Shown piece after piece: positions 1 to 9,812 of a DNA stretch of 20,173 bases (positions within the stretch are counted from its first letter, which is position 1; each line of letters starts with the position of its first letter). Under the pieces are notes generated by a model. It worked only from the letters and a program-made list of their open reading frames with translations, was not told the DNA's origin and did not search any database. This stretch comes from Proteromonas lacertae (lineage: Eukaryota; Sar; Bigyra; Opalinata; Proteromonadidae), in the NCBI GenBank assembly GCA_002245135.1, contig NGBS01000911.1:1-20173 (forward strand), written 5' to 3'. The position numbers and the translations under genes were made by a program.

Positions 1-3000
1 TTAATCCTTTACATCTATTGGAGGATTTGAGTGTACCATCATTAACACATTCCTTTTCATAATAGTAACATTTGGATTTCAATCCTCTAAACTTAGTGAT
101 GACATAGAATTTCTTACATCCTGTTCCTCAAACTTGAGTTTATTTAATGTTCCTGGTTTACATGATAATGAATCCCATTTGTAGTAATTACTGAAAGGAG
201 GCATATTCAGATTACTTCCATCTATATATTTTTGAAGATGATTGAAATTCCAATATATATCTTTAGTCTTTACAGAAAAGAGGAGACTGTCAGTATCTGT
301 CATTAAGAGTCTAACATCTTCTGGTGAATTGTAATGTAATACTCCATCATACCAATACTGTTGCATTAATAATTTAGAAAGAGCAAGGATTGTCATACCT
401 ATCTGAATAGGTTTATTAATTTTGAACATCTTTTATGATAATGTACTAATCTCAAATCTCCGTGAATAGTATCTATCTTATCAAACCAAGGATCTCTAAT
501 AGCTTTTCTTGCTTGATTTTCTGACACTACTAATTTGATACTTCTCCTCTTATCAACTCTTTCTAAAGTTTTTCCATAAAGTGAATTAAGTAATTTCTTC
601 ATAATATTAGCAGTAGATGTTTGATGCATTTCCTTCGCATGAACTCTCATATCCTTTAATTGATCAATATGTTTAGACATATGTTTACTTTCCAAGAATG
701 TTAGTACTTTATATACTTTTGTTACTCTATATCCATGATCAACTGCAAATTTGAGATTCTGATAATGGATGACATAATGTTCCTTAGGCAATAAATCAGT
801 AACTAACTTTTCAGAGGAAACATATTTATGAACATCAGGATTTTTCTGATCATCCTCTTTTTGAGAGTATAATACTTCTAATTTTTCTTTTTGTATATCT
901 GACTAATTCATCATAGCTAATCTTCCTTCTTGAAGGTAGAATAGGATATTCTCTTAAATACTCCTTATAATAGGAAATAGGTTCAATATCCACTTCTAAC
1001 ATATATCCTGTAGTTTCAAAGGAATCATTCTTATCATAGAATTTAGTAGAATCTAATATCTCATGAAGTTTAGGACAACCAGGATCTTCATAACAATAAA
1101 GATGATAATTCCTTATAGGAAGTTTACATAAATACATTACTGAAGGATATAAGGAATTCATATCCTGATAAACAATAAACTTTGAAGGTTTCTTTGGATC
1201 ATAATCCTTCATATAGAAATTATTAGCATCTTCTTTCCTCTTTCCTATATAGGATAATCCTCCATATAATCCATTAAGGATGAAATCATATATTTCAGGT
1301 TCATGAATTAACTCTATTTTAACTGAACTTTCTTTCAAGAACAAATCCAAGGATAAACTAGGAATTGAAACATACCAACAAGGATCAATATGAAAGTGAT
1401 TAAAGATGTTTTGTCTAAAATCCTCAAATACTGAACATAGGATATAAACATCAATACTTAAATAGAAATTACAATATTCTCCTATAGAAGCTTTTCCTTC
1501 AAACAAAATGTTATTCACTTCCATTGCAAACTTATATTCATCTTCTGTTATTGTTGAATTGGATAAACTTGAATAGAAATCCTGCAATCTTCAAATCCTT
1601 AAATTGATTATCATATTTTTCCAAACAATCAACATATTCATAAGGAAAGAAGTTTTTCTGAAGAAGATACTTATCAATGATTTCCTCATCTAATTCAGGA
1701 AAGTTATCATAAATGACTTTAAACTTTTCCTTTTTACAATTTAACTCTAAAGCTGTTATCTTTAAATCCTCTGTTAAACTAGATAATTTTTCAGAAAGGA
1801 ATTGGTATGAATCAATGAACATTAATCTATCAAAGAATATAGCTTTATAGTTTTCATCAGTAGAAGGAAGGATATCCAAATTTAAACCAGTCTGTTTAGC
1901 AATTTCTGCAAGTTCTCTAATGATGAAATGCTGGTCATATCTCATAGCGTTATGACCAATTATAGGAATCTTGTATCCTTTTACTTTAATTGATAAGTTC
2001 TCTTTGGAATGAATTGAAGCAATGTACTTTCCAGTGAAATGATTATGATGGAGGACTTTTGGATCAAAAGGAGTAAAAGGTTTATTACAAAAATCACAAA
2101 CAGTTTTACTCATATGAATAGCTAAATCTTCCTCATTTTGATCCCAATCTTTAGGATATAAGTTTATTATATTATATAAGTGTTTTACATCTTTATATAC
2201 TGTCATGATATCCTCCATAAATTCTTTTTCTAAATTTTCATCTTCGGATATCTTCACATTCATAATAGTTGTAGATTTAATTTGAGGAATTTTACTTTCA
2301 ATATATAAACAATATGATTTTAACTTATGTTCATTTTTGAAGGATCTTAATGTTTTTGTATTTTCCTTGAGAATTATCAATAGGGACAATGTATGCTTCT
2401 GTATCGTAATAAATAACAACAGGAATCATATCCTCTCTGTTAGAATGTTCAAATTTCATAAAAGCTTCCTCACTATCCTTATCAGGAAATATCCTTATTA
2501 CATTATCAGGATTTTGACAATTTACTGTTTTGTGATTTGCAAATGATTTTGCATTATAAGTATAAAAGGGACAATAAGGACAAACCAAAGGACTTGTTTT
2601 ATTCTTAAATATTACACCAAAAACTAAGCTGAATACTTGATTTAAGGATTTAATTGCACAATAATGTCCTGTAATTACTTCATCTGTAGTATCATTATTA
2701 TTAGGAAGGAATAATAAATTAATAACAGGATTACCAACATTCTTATCAATTATACTATATCTTAATGGAAGGATTTTAGGTTTGTCCTTTTCCTCTTCAT
2801 CAATTGCAAATACATTTATATTTAAATCATAAGTTTGCTCTACTTTATCTATATCAGGATTATTAACAGGAGCTACTGGTATTGTAATAAAATCGCTACT
2901 AGGTTGTATTTGAGGTAAATGTTGCTTTTTTAAACATGAATTAATTGCTCTCCAAAAACAATCCATATTATCATTATCCTTATTTTCACAAGGATCTAAA

Positions 3001-3752
3001 CAATACTTATTATTGAATATATCAGGAATATGATAATTTCCTCCTGCTCCTGCCATAATTTGGTATTGATTAATATGAGTTTCCATTAAATCCATATATT
3101 GGAATATTAAACCAGATTCTGGAGGAGAAAAGTCATCCTCATTAATAGAATGAAATAAGGAACGCATCTTTGCTGCTACTGATGCAGGACTATCATACTC
3201 ATTTATTAAAATATTTCTTGTATTATGAAATAAGGATACTTCCTCACCTGATTCATCTTCCGAAGAAGTATATACATACCAAAATACAAAGTATACTTTA
3301 ATATTTTTCATTTCATGTGCTATTTCACTTATTCTTAAAGCAACATCTGTGTTATCAACAATGAAATTATAATAATCTTCAGGAGTAAGAAGATGAATAT
3401 CCTTTAAATTAGTAACGTACTTCCTTGTTACTCCTTCGGAGGATTGTCCTTCTAATTCATACCTTTTTATTCTTTCCTCTAAATTTCCTCTTGGAGGATG
3501 AATTCTATCATCATCCATATCATCATCTCCTCCACCAAAATACATTCCATAATCAGGATTTATAATATGTACTCGAGGATTATTATTTAAATTCCTCATA
3601 TAGGAGGATTCACTTATTTTCCTTCTTTTACTAGTTGCATTAATGAAATATTGGGAAGTACTATCCTCATTTTCTAGCATCTTTTCTAATAAATGAGTTT
3701 TTGCATTTAAAGCATATTTCTTCTGCTTATCAGTATTCTTCCTTTTATTCAT
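1..3752 (-). pseudogene. PolB: Protein-primed family B DNA polymerase (Polinton pPolB), broken, runs off left edge
   Basis: This enzyme would copy the element's DNA using a terminal protein as primer. From the N terminus there is a charged leader, then a Cys/His finger (CPYC with a later H and C, near 2510-2575) preceded by an HYCAI segment. The exonuclease motifs follow: YYDTEA (Exo I, near 2405) and GHNAMRYD (Exo II, near 1957-1934). Between them is a CDFC...HHNHFTGKY zinc/HNH-like block (2098-2011) that is typical of Polinton polymerases. The polymerase palm follows: QDMNSLYPS (motif A, near 1164), LLNSLYGK (motif B, near 590) and MTDTDSL (motif C, near 303). The start is taken at the ATG at 3752, just downstream of a T-rich element on the minus strand. 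The coding signal reaches base 1, so the C terminus lies outside the window. The gene is broken, with about four breaks. The family assignment is secure because all motifs occur in the expected order. Confidence 0.93.
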
Positions 3753-3774
3753 GATTTTATACTTATGAAAATTC

Positions 3775-3801
3775 AAAACTAAAAAGAAAACAAAAAATGA
3801 A
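3775..3801 (-). promoter_or_regulatory. T-rich upstream element of the polymerase gene
   Basis: Read on the minus strand it is TTCATTTTTTGTTTTC followed by TTTTTAGTTTT, ending 22 bases before the ATG. It belongs to the ATTTTTGTTTTTCT type also seen before the integrase and before the 15148 and 15692 genes. Promoter function is inferred only from recurrence. Confidence 0.45.
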
Positions 3802-3907
3802 TATACTTTAAAATAATTGGTCAATTAATATAATTGGTCAAATACAAACGTATACTAAATTTTGATTGGATAATTAAAAATCTACTTAAAAATCGTTACT
3901 TTTTTTA

Positions 3908-3930
3908 TTTGCAATTTTCTTGCTATTTTT
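3908..3930 (+). promoter_or_regulatory. T-rich upstream element of the 3964 gene
   Basis: TTTGCAATTTTCTT then GCTATTTTT, 33 bases before the ATG. It belongs to the TTCTTGTTGTTTTT type that precedes the major capsid gene and several right-arm genes. Confidence 0.45.
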
Positions 3931-3963
3931 ATCTATTATTAAAAACTTAACTTCTAAAAAATC

Positions 3964-4887
3964 ATGAGTTCTGGTAAAAAATACTTTACTTCTAAAAAGT
4001 ATGTAGAAGAGGAGGCTGAGGAGGATAACTCTACTATAACTAGTGATGAAGATGATTTAGAAAATTGTGAAACTGAACCAGTATCACAAAGTGAATATGA
4101 AAAGCCTTATATTAAGGATTATGAGAGATGGTGTAAGGAAAACAATGTTGATGAAATGGAAAGTAATCCTGAACCAAAGTATGAAGCTGAATTAGTGAGG
4201 AAAATCATGGGTGATAAACAAATGTTAGAAATGGGAAATATTCCTAAATTAGAATCTGCAAGAGGATTAGTGAGTGATTACCTTCCTCCTCATTTAAATA
4301 GATGGTTAACTTTCATTGGACATGTATCTGAGATGAAATTAGAAAAACCAAAAGAGGATCAGGAAGGATATTATTCTGTGAAGTTTACTAATGTTCAAGT
4401 AGCTAGGTTTGCAGGAAAGGATTGTGATGCTAGTGAATGGATAAAGTTAAAATCCTCTTGGTTATATGATATAGCTGATTATTTGAAAACCTCTAAACAT
4501 TTGGAGCATAGTATTGAAGTTGTCCTCAATTTATACAGGATCCTCATTTGGAAGAATGATGATAGACATAATCTTGTAGGAAATGATAAAACAGTATATG
4601 AGGATTGGACTGTTATGGAGGATAAGGATGTTGTTGTTCCTGTAGTAGCTTTAAAATATACCATCAAGAATAATACATGCTTTGTTAATTTATTCATTGA
4701 TGGAGATATTATGATTGTAAGTGAGGATTATGTTAAAGAAAAAGTTAAGGATAAGGTTGAGGAAAAAGAGGAAAAGAAGTTTAGTACTCCTAAAAGAAAG
4801 AGAGAAAGGTCCTTAAGTCCTCCAGTAGTGAAGAGAAGTAACATAGGAGGATTAACCTTAAAGAAGGATCATAAGCATAAAAAGTAA
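3964..4887 (+). CDS. Charged, probably nuclear protein of unknown function
   Basis: This 307-residue frame is whole. Residues 15-45 are strongly acidic (EEEAEED, SDEDD). The middle (about 110-260) looks like a folded, mixed alpha/beta domain with a WLTFIGHVSEM strand and a YYSVKFTNVQVARF strand. The last 50 residues are lysine- and arginine-rich with PKRKRER, a textbook nuclear-localisation type signal, and an IGGL motif near 292. It lies back-to-back with the polymerase and just ahead of the integrase. The position and charge pattern would suit a replication accessory or single-strand DNA-binding protein, but I recognise no family motif, so that role is inference only. The ATG at 3964 follows a T-rich element by 33 bases and is the first in frame. 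Confidence 0.75.
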   Translation: MSSGKKYFTSKKYVEEEAEEDNSTITSDEDDLENCETEPVSQSEYEKPYIKDYERWCKENNVDEMESNPEPKYEAELVRKIMGDKQMLEMGNIPKLESARGLVSDYLPPHLNRWLTFIGHVSEMKLEKPKEDQEGYYSVKFTNVQVARFAGKDCDASEWIKLKSSWLYDIADYLKTSKHLEHSIEVVLNLYRILIWKNDDRHNLVGNDKTVYEDWTVMEDKDVVVPVVALKYTIKNNTCFVNLFIDGDIMIVSEDYVKEKVKDKVEEKEEKKFSTPKRKRERSLSPPVVKRSNIGGLTLKKDHKHKK

Positions 4888-4920
4888 TTAAAAAGATAAT
4901 TATCATTAATTCCTTACTAT

Positions 4921-4940
4921 ATTCTTATTTTTGTTTTTCT
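4921..4940 (+). promoter_or_regulatory. T-rich element abutting the integrase start
   Basis: ATTCTTATTTTTGTTTTTCT ends on the base before the ATG, so any transcript starting inside it would have almost no leader. The same ATTTTTGTTTTTCT core is found before the 15148 and 15692 genes. Confidence 0.5.
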
Positions 4941-6222
4941 ATGGATATTCCAAAAAAGACTTTACCAGAGCTATATTCACAATACAACTATTTATCTGCT
5001 AAAGATTTCATCAATATTTGCACTCACTATGGTTATAGCGAAGATGAAGCTAAGACTTTTGCATATTCTTCTCCACGATATCAGTTAGCATCAAAAAGAG
5101 TTCGTCCTAAAAAATTAAGGTATACTACTATTAAAGTACCAGGTACTTTTATGATTGATTTTGCATTCTTTCAAGGAAATGATGGTCCTCCATCCTTATT
5201 TATTATTAATGTAGTATCGAGGAAAGTATGGGTTTATACTTTAGCAAGTAGAAGTGGTTTAGCTTTTGCAGAAGCTTTTACAAAGTTTGTATTTCAGAAT
5301 AGGGTAAAAGGAATTTTAGAAGGAGAGGAGGAATATATGATTTTCATTGCTTCTATCATTTGTGATAGAGAAGGAGTATTTATAAGTAATGAATTTCAAA
5401 ATTTCTGTAAAAAGTATAAAATAAAGATACATTATAAAGATACAGATGAGCATAATATCATGGGTATTTTAGATAGAGCAGTTAGAACAATAAAGGATCT
5501 TATTTATTATAGAGGAAGTACATATGATCAAAAGAATTTAATAAAAACACAAGCTGATTTAAATAATTTTATCCAAATGATTGTAAAGGATTACAACAAT
5601 ACTCCTCATTCAGGAATTAAAGGATATACACCAAATGAAGTATATGATGATATGAGTCTACAATTGAAATTCCTCCATGAATCGAGGAATTATAATAGAA
5701 ATCTTAAAGCCAAAAAAGGATCTCCGTTTAATGTTGGAGATAAAGTAAGAGTTAAAGAAAGAGCAAAATCAAAATTAGATAAGTCTCATAGGTATAGTGA
5801 TCAAGTATATACGATAAAGAGGAAAAATCCTTTTTCATATGATATTGATGTATATGATGATGAAGGAAGAATAACTACCAAAAGATTTAAGGAGTATGAA
5901 TTACTTAAATGTATCAGATACACATCCATCCTTTGCTAAACAGAATGAACAGTATTACAGAACAATAGGAAAGGAAATGCAACAGTATACAAGAGATCCT
6001 GATTATGTTCCTCCTGGTGTAGTTGTTAATGATGAACCTCAATTACAACCTGTTGCTGAAACAGTTCCTGTTAATCCTGCAGAACAAGCAGTGCAAGATT
6101 ATAAGGATAATAATGCTGCACTTGATTTTGTTAATAAAGTTAGAAGGACAAGATCAGGAAGGATAAGTAGACCTAATCCTCTATACTCACGAAGTATATA
6201 TGGAGCAGGACATATATGGTAA
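4941..6222 (+). pseudogene. INT: Retroviral-type (RVE) integrase of the Polinton, broken
   Basis: The integrase joins the element's ends into host DNA in the nucleus. The N-terminal part (residues 8-60) is a small helical domain with ELYSQYNYLSAKDF. The RVE catalytic core follows, with MIDFAFF (acidic residue near 73) and ICDREGVFISNEF (near 142), then the helix GILDRAVRTIKD. Residues 217-235 carry NNTPHSGIKGYTPNEV, typical of Polinton and LTR-element integrases. From about 262 a basic SH3-like DNA-binding domain begins at FNVGDKVRVKE. The distal part of the region is proline-rich and ends in a basic TRSGRISRP stretch near 6150, a tail type also common in LTR-element integrases. The ATG at 4941 sits directly against a T-rich element. 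The gene appears broken, with about one break. The family call is firm. Confidence 0.92.
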
Positions 6223-6283
6223 ATTTTTATTTTTTATGCTTTTTGTTTTCCCAATAAATAAAACTCATAATAAGAAATGTTAC

Positions 6284-6984
6284 TTAAAAATTATCACCCA
6301 TATAAGTGTTTCCTATTCTTAAAATTTGAGATTGTCTTGGGATATAAAAAGGTTTGCAATATGGCATACCCTTAAAACTAAAATCTTTATGATTTACAAC
6401 GCCGTTAGATTGAGGTTTTTCAGAGAAGTAAATACCTGTAACATTTTTAGTATCGTTTTCTATAACTGTTAAAGTAAATACTAAATCGTTTTTAATATAC
6501 TGAAAATAAGAATCAAATCTACTTTTATATAAATCATTAGGTATTTGCCATGACATTTGTGGAGAGTTATACATGTAAAAATCAATACTATCATAATCTG
6601 TAGATTGAAATGATACAGATTGATCTGCCTAATATTGTCATCATAATAAAATTATTATAAAAATCTAATTGTATAGGAAACATTGTTTCTCCTACCATAT
6701 TATTACCTTTAATAATTACCATATCTATAGTAATAAATTGAGTACCAAGTTTCCAAGGAAATCCTACTTTTAATTTAGTAAATAGTACATTCTCGTAAAT
6801 TTCTAATATACCATTAACAGCAGCATTGAGATCTGTTTTTTTAGCAACATTCTTTAACATCCTCCTTGCTAGCCAATGTTTGAATATCAGGCATATTAAT
6901 AAGGATATCTTCTGCAGCATCTTGCACTTCCTCTCTAATTGTTTCGATTATTTTTTGAGTGTTATTTATGTTATTACCCAACAT
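6284..6984 (-). pseudogene. Unrecognised protein region next to the packaging ATPase, broken
   Basis: Coding signal on the minus strand runs from an ATG at 6984, which follows a T-rich element, to a stop at 6284. The N-terminal part is helical and acidic (TIREEVQDAAEDIL). The remainder looks beta-rich, with phrases such as KLKVGFPWKLGTQF and MPYCKPFYIPRQSQ that resemble strands of a small virion or assembly protein. It lies directly downstream of the ATPase in the capsid block, so a morphogenesis role is a fair guess from context. I recognise no family. It is broken, with one or two breaks. It meets the integrase tail-to-tail across about 60 bases that include an AATAAATAAA stretch near 6254. 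Confidence 0.6.
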
Positions 6985-7013
6985 TACAAAGAAAAATGTA
7001 AATGAATTAAAAG

Positions 7014-7764
7014 TTATTTTTCTTCCAATACTTTATCAAAATTTATCCTAAATTCGGATTTAGCTCTATCTATATAGAGGAAAGCATAAGGAGAGGAATT
7101 AACTACTGCATTATACACTTTCTTAAAATCCTCAAAAGAATCTGGCCATAACTCCAAGGATTCGTATAATCTCCTTAAATTATCTTCAGTTAAACCTTTA
7201 AAGACTAAACAGTAATCAATTTGTAATCTAGGCTTGAGGAGATAAATCAGTTATATACTGAGAACTAAATATTGTTTTGGACTTATAATGCCTATTGTGT
7301 TTAGTAATTGTATTAATAATAGGCATCTTTAATTCAGAGGAAATATCATCAAATATAAAAATATTTTCAGGATAGGTCATATTACTCTTATCCACAGGAT
7401 CCAAATCCTTCATCACCTTTTGTAAATTGTTATATCCTTCTTCTTCATTTATTAAAGAATCATATTTTTCATAGTATATACCATTATACTTTAACAACTG
7501 AAATATCTTTTCATATATAATATCATTGTCCAATGTACTTACAAAAAAGAATACCTTTTGTTCTTCCTCAGAGGATAAGATGTTTTTCAAAATGTTATAG
7601 ATTAAAGTTGTCTTACCTGATTTCTTTTTTGCTACAATAAATATATTGCTGAAAGGTTCCTCAAAGTACTCATAACCTAAAACACTCTTCGATGGCTTCT
7701 TTCTTTTCTTTGGTTTTTCCAAAGGTTCTACAGATATGTTATTTATTTTTTTAATACGATACAT
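7014..7764 (-). pseudogene. ATP: A32/FtsK-HerA-type DNA packaging ATPase, broken
   Basis: This would be the motor that pumps element DNA into capsids, related to poxvirus A32 and to Polinton and adintovirus ATPases. A basic leader (KPKKRKKPSK) comes first, then a Walker A loop VAKKKSGKTT near residues 45-53 of the chosen start. A Walker B strand IFIFDDIS lies about 90 residues later, followed by NRHYKSKTIFSSQY, which matches the polar sensor strand after the Walker B of A32-like enzymes. Two Met codons lie close together; the second (7764) is preferred because it leaves the T-rich element at 7767-7795 wholly upstream. The C-terminal part is helical and rich in Trp, Tyr and Phe. The gene is broken, with about one break. 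It sits between the arginine-rich protein and the unrecognised 6284 gene, in the same direction as the capsid genes. Confidence 0.85.
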
Positions 7765-7807
7765 ACACAAAACAAAAGAAAAAAGAAAATGAAATATTTT
7801 AATGAAA

Positions 7808-8365
7808 TTATCTTCTGCGTCTAGTTCTTCTTCTCCTTGAACATCCTCTTCTTCTTCTTCTTCTGCCTAAACCTACTTTGCTTAAAGATTTAGATGCTAT
7901 ATTAGCAACTGTACTCCAAGGATTTAAAACTGAATTAGCTATCTTAATTCCATTACTTAATACTTTATGATCATGCATGTATTTTCCTATCTTTTTAATA
8001 GTATCACCTAAACCTTTTCCTTTTCTTGGAGGACCATATGAAATAGGATCACTTCCTTTAAGAGGCATAATAGTTCTTGCTAAAGGAGGATTTCTTCTAT
8101 TTTTGGGAATCTTTGCAAGAATGTCTTTAAAAGATCCTCCTCTTACTCTGCAACGTCTTCTTCTTCTTCTTCTACCATATCCTTGTTTCTCAATAACATG
8201 AGAAATAGCATTGCCAGCAAATGGTATTAACTTTGCTATTCCGCTTAAAATACCTTTTCCTTTTAACCAATTTCCTCCTCTGTACCTTCTTCTTCGTCCT
8301 CTTCTTCTTCTTTTTTTACTCGATGTGCCTCGAGAGCCTTTTAATTTAAATGAGTATAACCCCAT
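7808..8365 (-). CDS. Arginine-rich pVI/pX-like virion protein with Gly-Gly sites
   Basis: This frame is whole, 185 residues. Three arginine tracts (about 18-29, 65-75 and 168-185) alternate with amphipathic helical segments (32-60, NWLKGKGILSGIAKLIPF; and 118-165, GLGDTIKKIGKYMHDH onward). Gly-Gly pairs at 30-31 (YRGG) and 76-77 (VRGG) sit exactly between an arginine tract and a helix. That is the layout of adenovirus precursor proteins cut by adenain after Gly-Gly. By analogy the arginine parts would bind DNA like pX/mu, and the amphipathic parts would act on membranes or the capsid like pVI. It lies between the ATPase and the major capsid gene. No alignable homologue is claimed; the call rests on architecture and on the presence of the adenain-like protease at 14064-14633. 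The ATG at 8365 follows a T-rich element at 8367-8395. Confidence 0.72.
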   Translation of the reverse strand: MGLYSFKLKGSRGTSSKKRRRRGRRRRYRGGNWLKGKGILSGIAKLIPFAGNAISHVIEKQGYGRRRRRRRCRVRGGSFKDILAKIPKNRRNPPLARTIMPLKGSDPISYGPPRKGKGLGDTIKKIGKYMHDHKVLSNGIKIANSVLNPWSTVANIASKSLSKVGLGRRRRRRGCSRRRRTRRRR

Positions 8366-8366
8366 A

Positions 8367-8395
8367 TTGAAAAACAGTAAGAAATATAAGAATGA
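8367..8395 (-). promoter_or_regulatory. T-rich upstream element of the arginine-rich gene
   Basis: On the minus strand TCATTCTTATATTTCTT is followed by ACTGTTTTTCA, ending one base before the ATG. It matches the TTCTTGTTGTTTTT type and is nearly the same as the element before the 18765 gene. Confidence 0.5.
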
Positions 8396-8412
8396 CTTAA
8401 ATTTTAAAATTT

Positions 8413-9768
8413 TTATATTACTCTTTGAATTCCTCTCATTCCAACTTCTAAAATTCTTCCTGTGATGATGTAGAATCGGTGAGTTACTGATGTTATATCA
8501 TGTTGTAAATCATTTTTTTGTTTTGGTCCAAATTTTACATTATAACAATCAAAAGTTATCTTAAGTTGTTGGTCTAATGGTCTTCCTCCTCTGGACTTAA
8601 TATTAGTCAAATTATTATCAGCAGTAAACTTCAAAATTTCAATAAACTTTTTGGGGAATGGTTTAGTATTATATTGGTCAAAATAGGTTGTTGTAAGCAT
8701 TTTCTGCATTTGGTAATATGAATCCTGATTGTTTACGTATAAGAAATCAGGAGTATAAACAAAATCATTTAATAACCATCTAAATCTAGTATCAGGATGA
8801 TCAAAAGATACTGTTTGTTCATCATTATCTACTGCAGTATACAATATATACTTAACATAAGGACCAATACTTGAATCAATTGTAAAATTGTACTGGAAAT
8901 GATTAGTAGCTGTTGAATTAGTAACTGTTGTTTGGACAATATTAAAATCATTAAAATCAATAGGATGACGATATACCCAATTTAAAGTATTGGCATTACA
9001 ATCAGGATCAGTATTGTAACAAGCATATAATTCCAAATTAAATAAATCTACTTTTGGTTGTATCATATCATGATCACCTGGACCTTTTTCTGCCATGCAT
9101 GTTTTAGATCTAGGTCCAAAAGTAAATTGAATGAAAATCTTCTCTCCAAAGAACATATCATTGGATAAACTCAATATGGTATTATATAATTCTCCTAATA
9201 CCATTCTAACTTTGCATATATTTGCATTATCTTCCAAAGGAATATCTTTAGTAGGACAATTTGAACTACTAAATCCAGTTACTGTTCTGTTCTTTATTTC
9301 CCATCTTCCTGCTTGGTTATTCCATTCTTTATGTATACCAGTAAATAATTTACTATTTTGATCAAAATAGTTATCATCAATAATTACTTTCTTGGCTAAT
9401 TGTGCTGCAATATCTCTATAATCATTATACTGAAAATCCAAATCACATATCAAGGAACCAGTAATATTATACACTCTAATTGTGGATAAATTGAAAGTAT
9501 TAAAGAGGATTACTGTAGGATTTTCAACACCTTGAATATCCTCTGCTTTATCCCAATAGAATTTTTGTTCCCATTCCATATAGGATTGGGATAAATTAAT
9601 ACAATTATCAGGAGATAACTCGAATGTAACAGTATTTGAGGAATTACTTTCCTGCAAAGTAATAACATCTCTTGTTTGATTAGGAGTAATACGTATCCAA
9701 TGTTGTTCTGGTTTAAAAACTTGGATATCACTTGAATATTTTTGAGATGTAGGAATTGATAATGACAT
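8413..9768 (-). CDS. MCP: Major capsid protein, double-jelly-roll type
   Basis: This frame is whole, 451 residues from the chosen start. It would form the hexon-like capsomers of an icosahedral particle. The N-terminal part has the pattern seen in Polinton and adintovirus capsid proteins: a short polar leader, then SNTVTFELSPDNC leading to INLSQSYMEWEQKFYW, in which a strand ends in the conserved Asp/Asn-Leu-Ser turn. The rest is beta-rich with long Asn/Asp/Thr loops and almost no charged clusters, as expected of a double jelly roll, and it ends in RFYIITGRILEVGMRGIQRVI. Length suits the family. The ATG at 9768 is preferred over upstream frame extension because a perfect T-rich element lies just before it. 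Its neighbours are the penton upstream and the arginine-rich protein downstream, a conserved Polinton grouping. Fold assignment is by pattern, not by alignment. Confidence 0.82.
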   Translation of the reverse strand: MSLSIPTSQKYSSDIQVFKPEQHWIRITPNQTRDVITLQESNSSNTVTFELSPDNCINLSQSYMEWEQKFYWDKAEDIQGVENPTVILFNTFNLSTIRVYNITGSLICDLDFQYNDYRDIAAQLAKKVIIDDNYFDQNSKLFTGIHKEWNNQAGRWEIKNRTVTGFSSSNCPTKDIPLEDNANICKVRMVLGELYNTILSLSNDMFFGEKIFIQFTFGPRSKTCMAEKGPGDHDMIQPKVDLFNLELYACYNTDPDCNANTLNWVYRHPIDFNDFNIVQTTVTNSTATNHFQYNFTIDSSIGPYVKYILYTAVDNDEQTVSFDHPDTRFRWLLNDFVYTPDFLYVNNQDSYYQMQKMLTTTYFDQYNTKPFPKKFIEILKFTADNNLTNIKSRGGRPLDQQLKITFDCYNVKFGPKQKNDLQHDITSVTHRFYIITGRILEVGMRGIQRVI

Positions 9769-9778
9769 TATGTTATTT

Positions 9779-9803
9779 AAAAACAACAAGAATTTTTAGA
9801 ATA
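9779..9803 (-). promoter_or_regulatory. T-rich upstream element of the major capsid gene
   Basis: On the minus strand it contains a perfect TTCTTGTTGTTTTT preceded by TTATTCTAAAAA, ending 10 bases before the ATG. The same 14 bases recur exactly before the genes at 18765 and 19236. Confidence 0.55.
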
Positions 9804-9812
9804 ATAAAAGAA

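Larger units (their letters stand above)
3753..3963. promoter_or_regulatory. Divergent control region between polymerase and the 3964 gene
   Basis: This 211-base gap separates two divergently read genes. It holds a 12-base direct repeat (ATAATTGGTCAA at 3813-3824 and 3830-3841), a TTTGATTGGATAAT box at 3861-3874 that recurs in two other gaps, and a TCGTTACT site at 3893-3900 whose reverse strand reads AGTAACGA. T-rich promoter-like elements flank it on both sides. A replication or packaging role is also possible but nothing here shows it. Confidence 0.5.

Noticed and set aside
4941-6222. LTR retrotransposon or retrovirus because of the integrase
   Set aside because: No reverse transcriptase, RNase H, Gag or LTR is present; the polymerase, capsid and protease genes place the integrase in a Polinton.
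7808-8365. Histone-like or ribosomal protein
   Set aside because: Arginine tracts alternate with amphipathic helices and Gly-Gly sites, which is not a histone or ribosomal layout, and the gene sits within the capsid block.
7977-8465. Plus-strand hydrophobic frames over the arginine-rich and capsid genes
   Set aside because: Leucine/proline runs are simply the antisense of arginine and lysine tracts; no promoter element precedes them.
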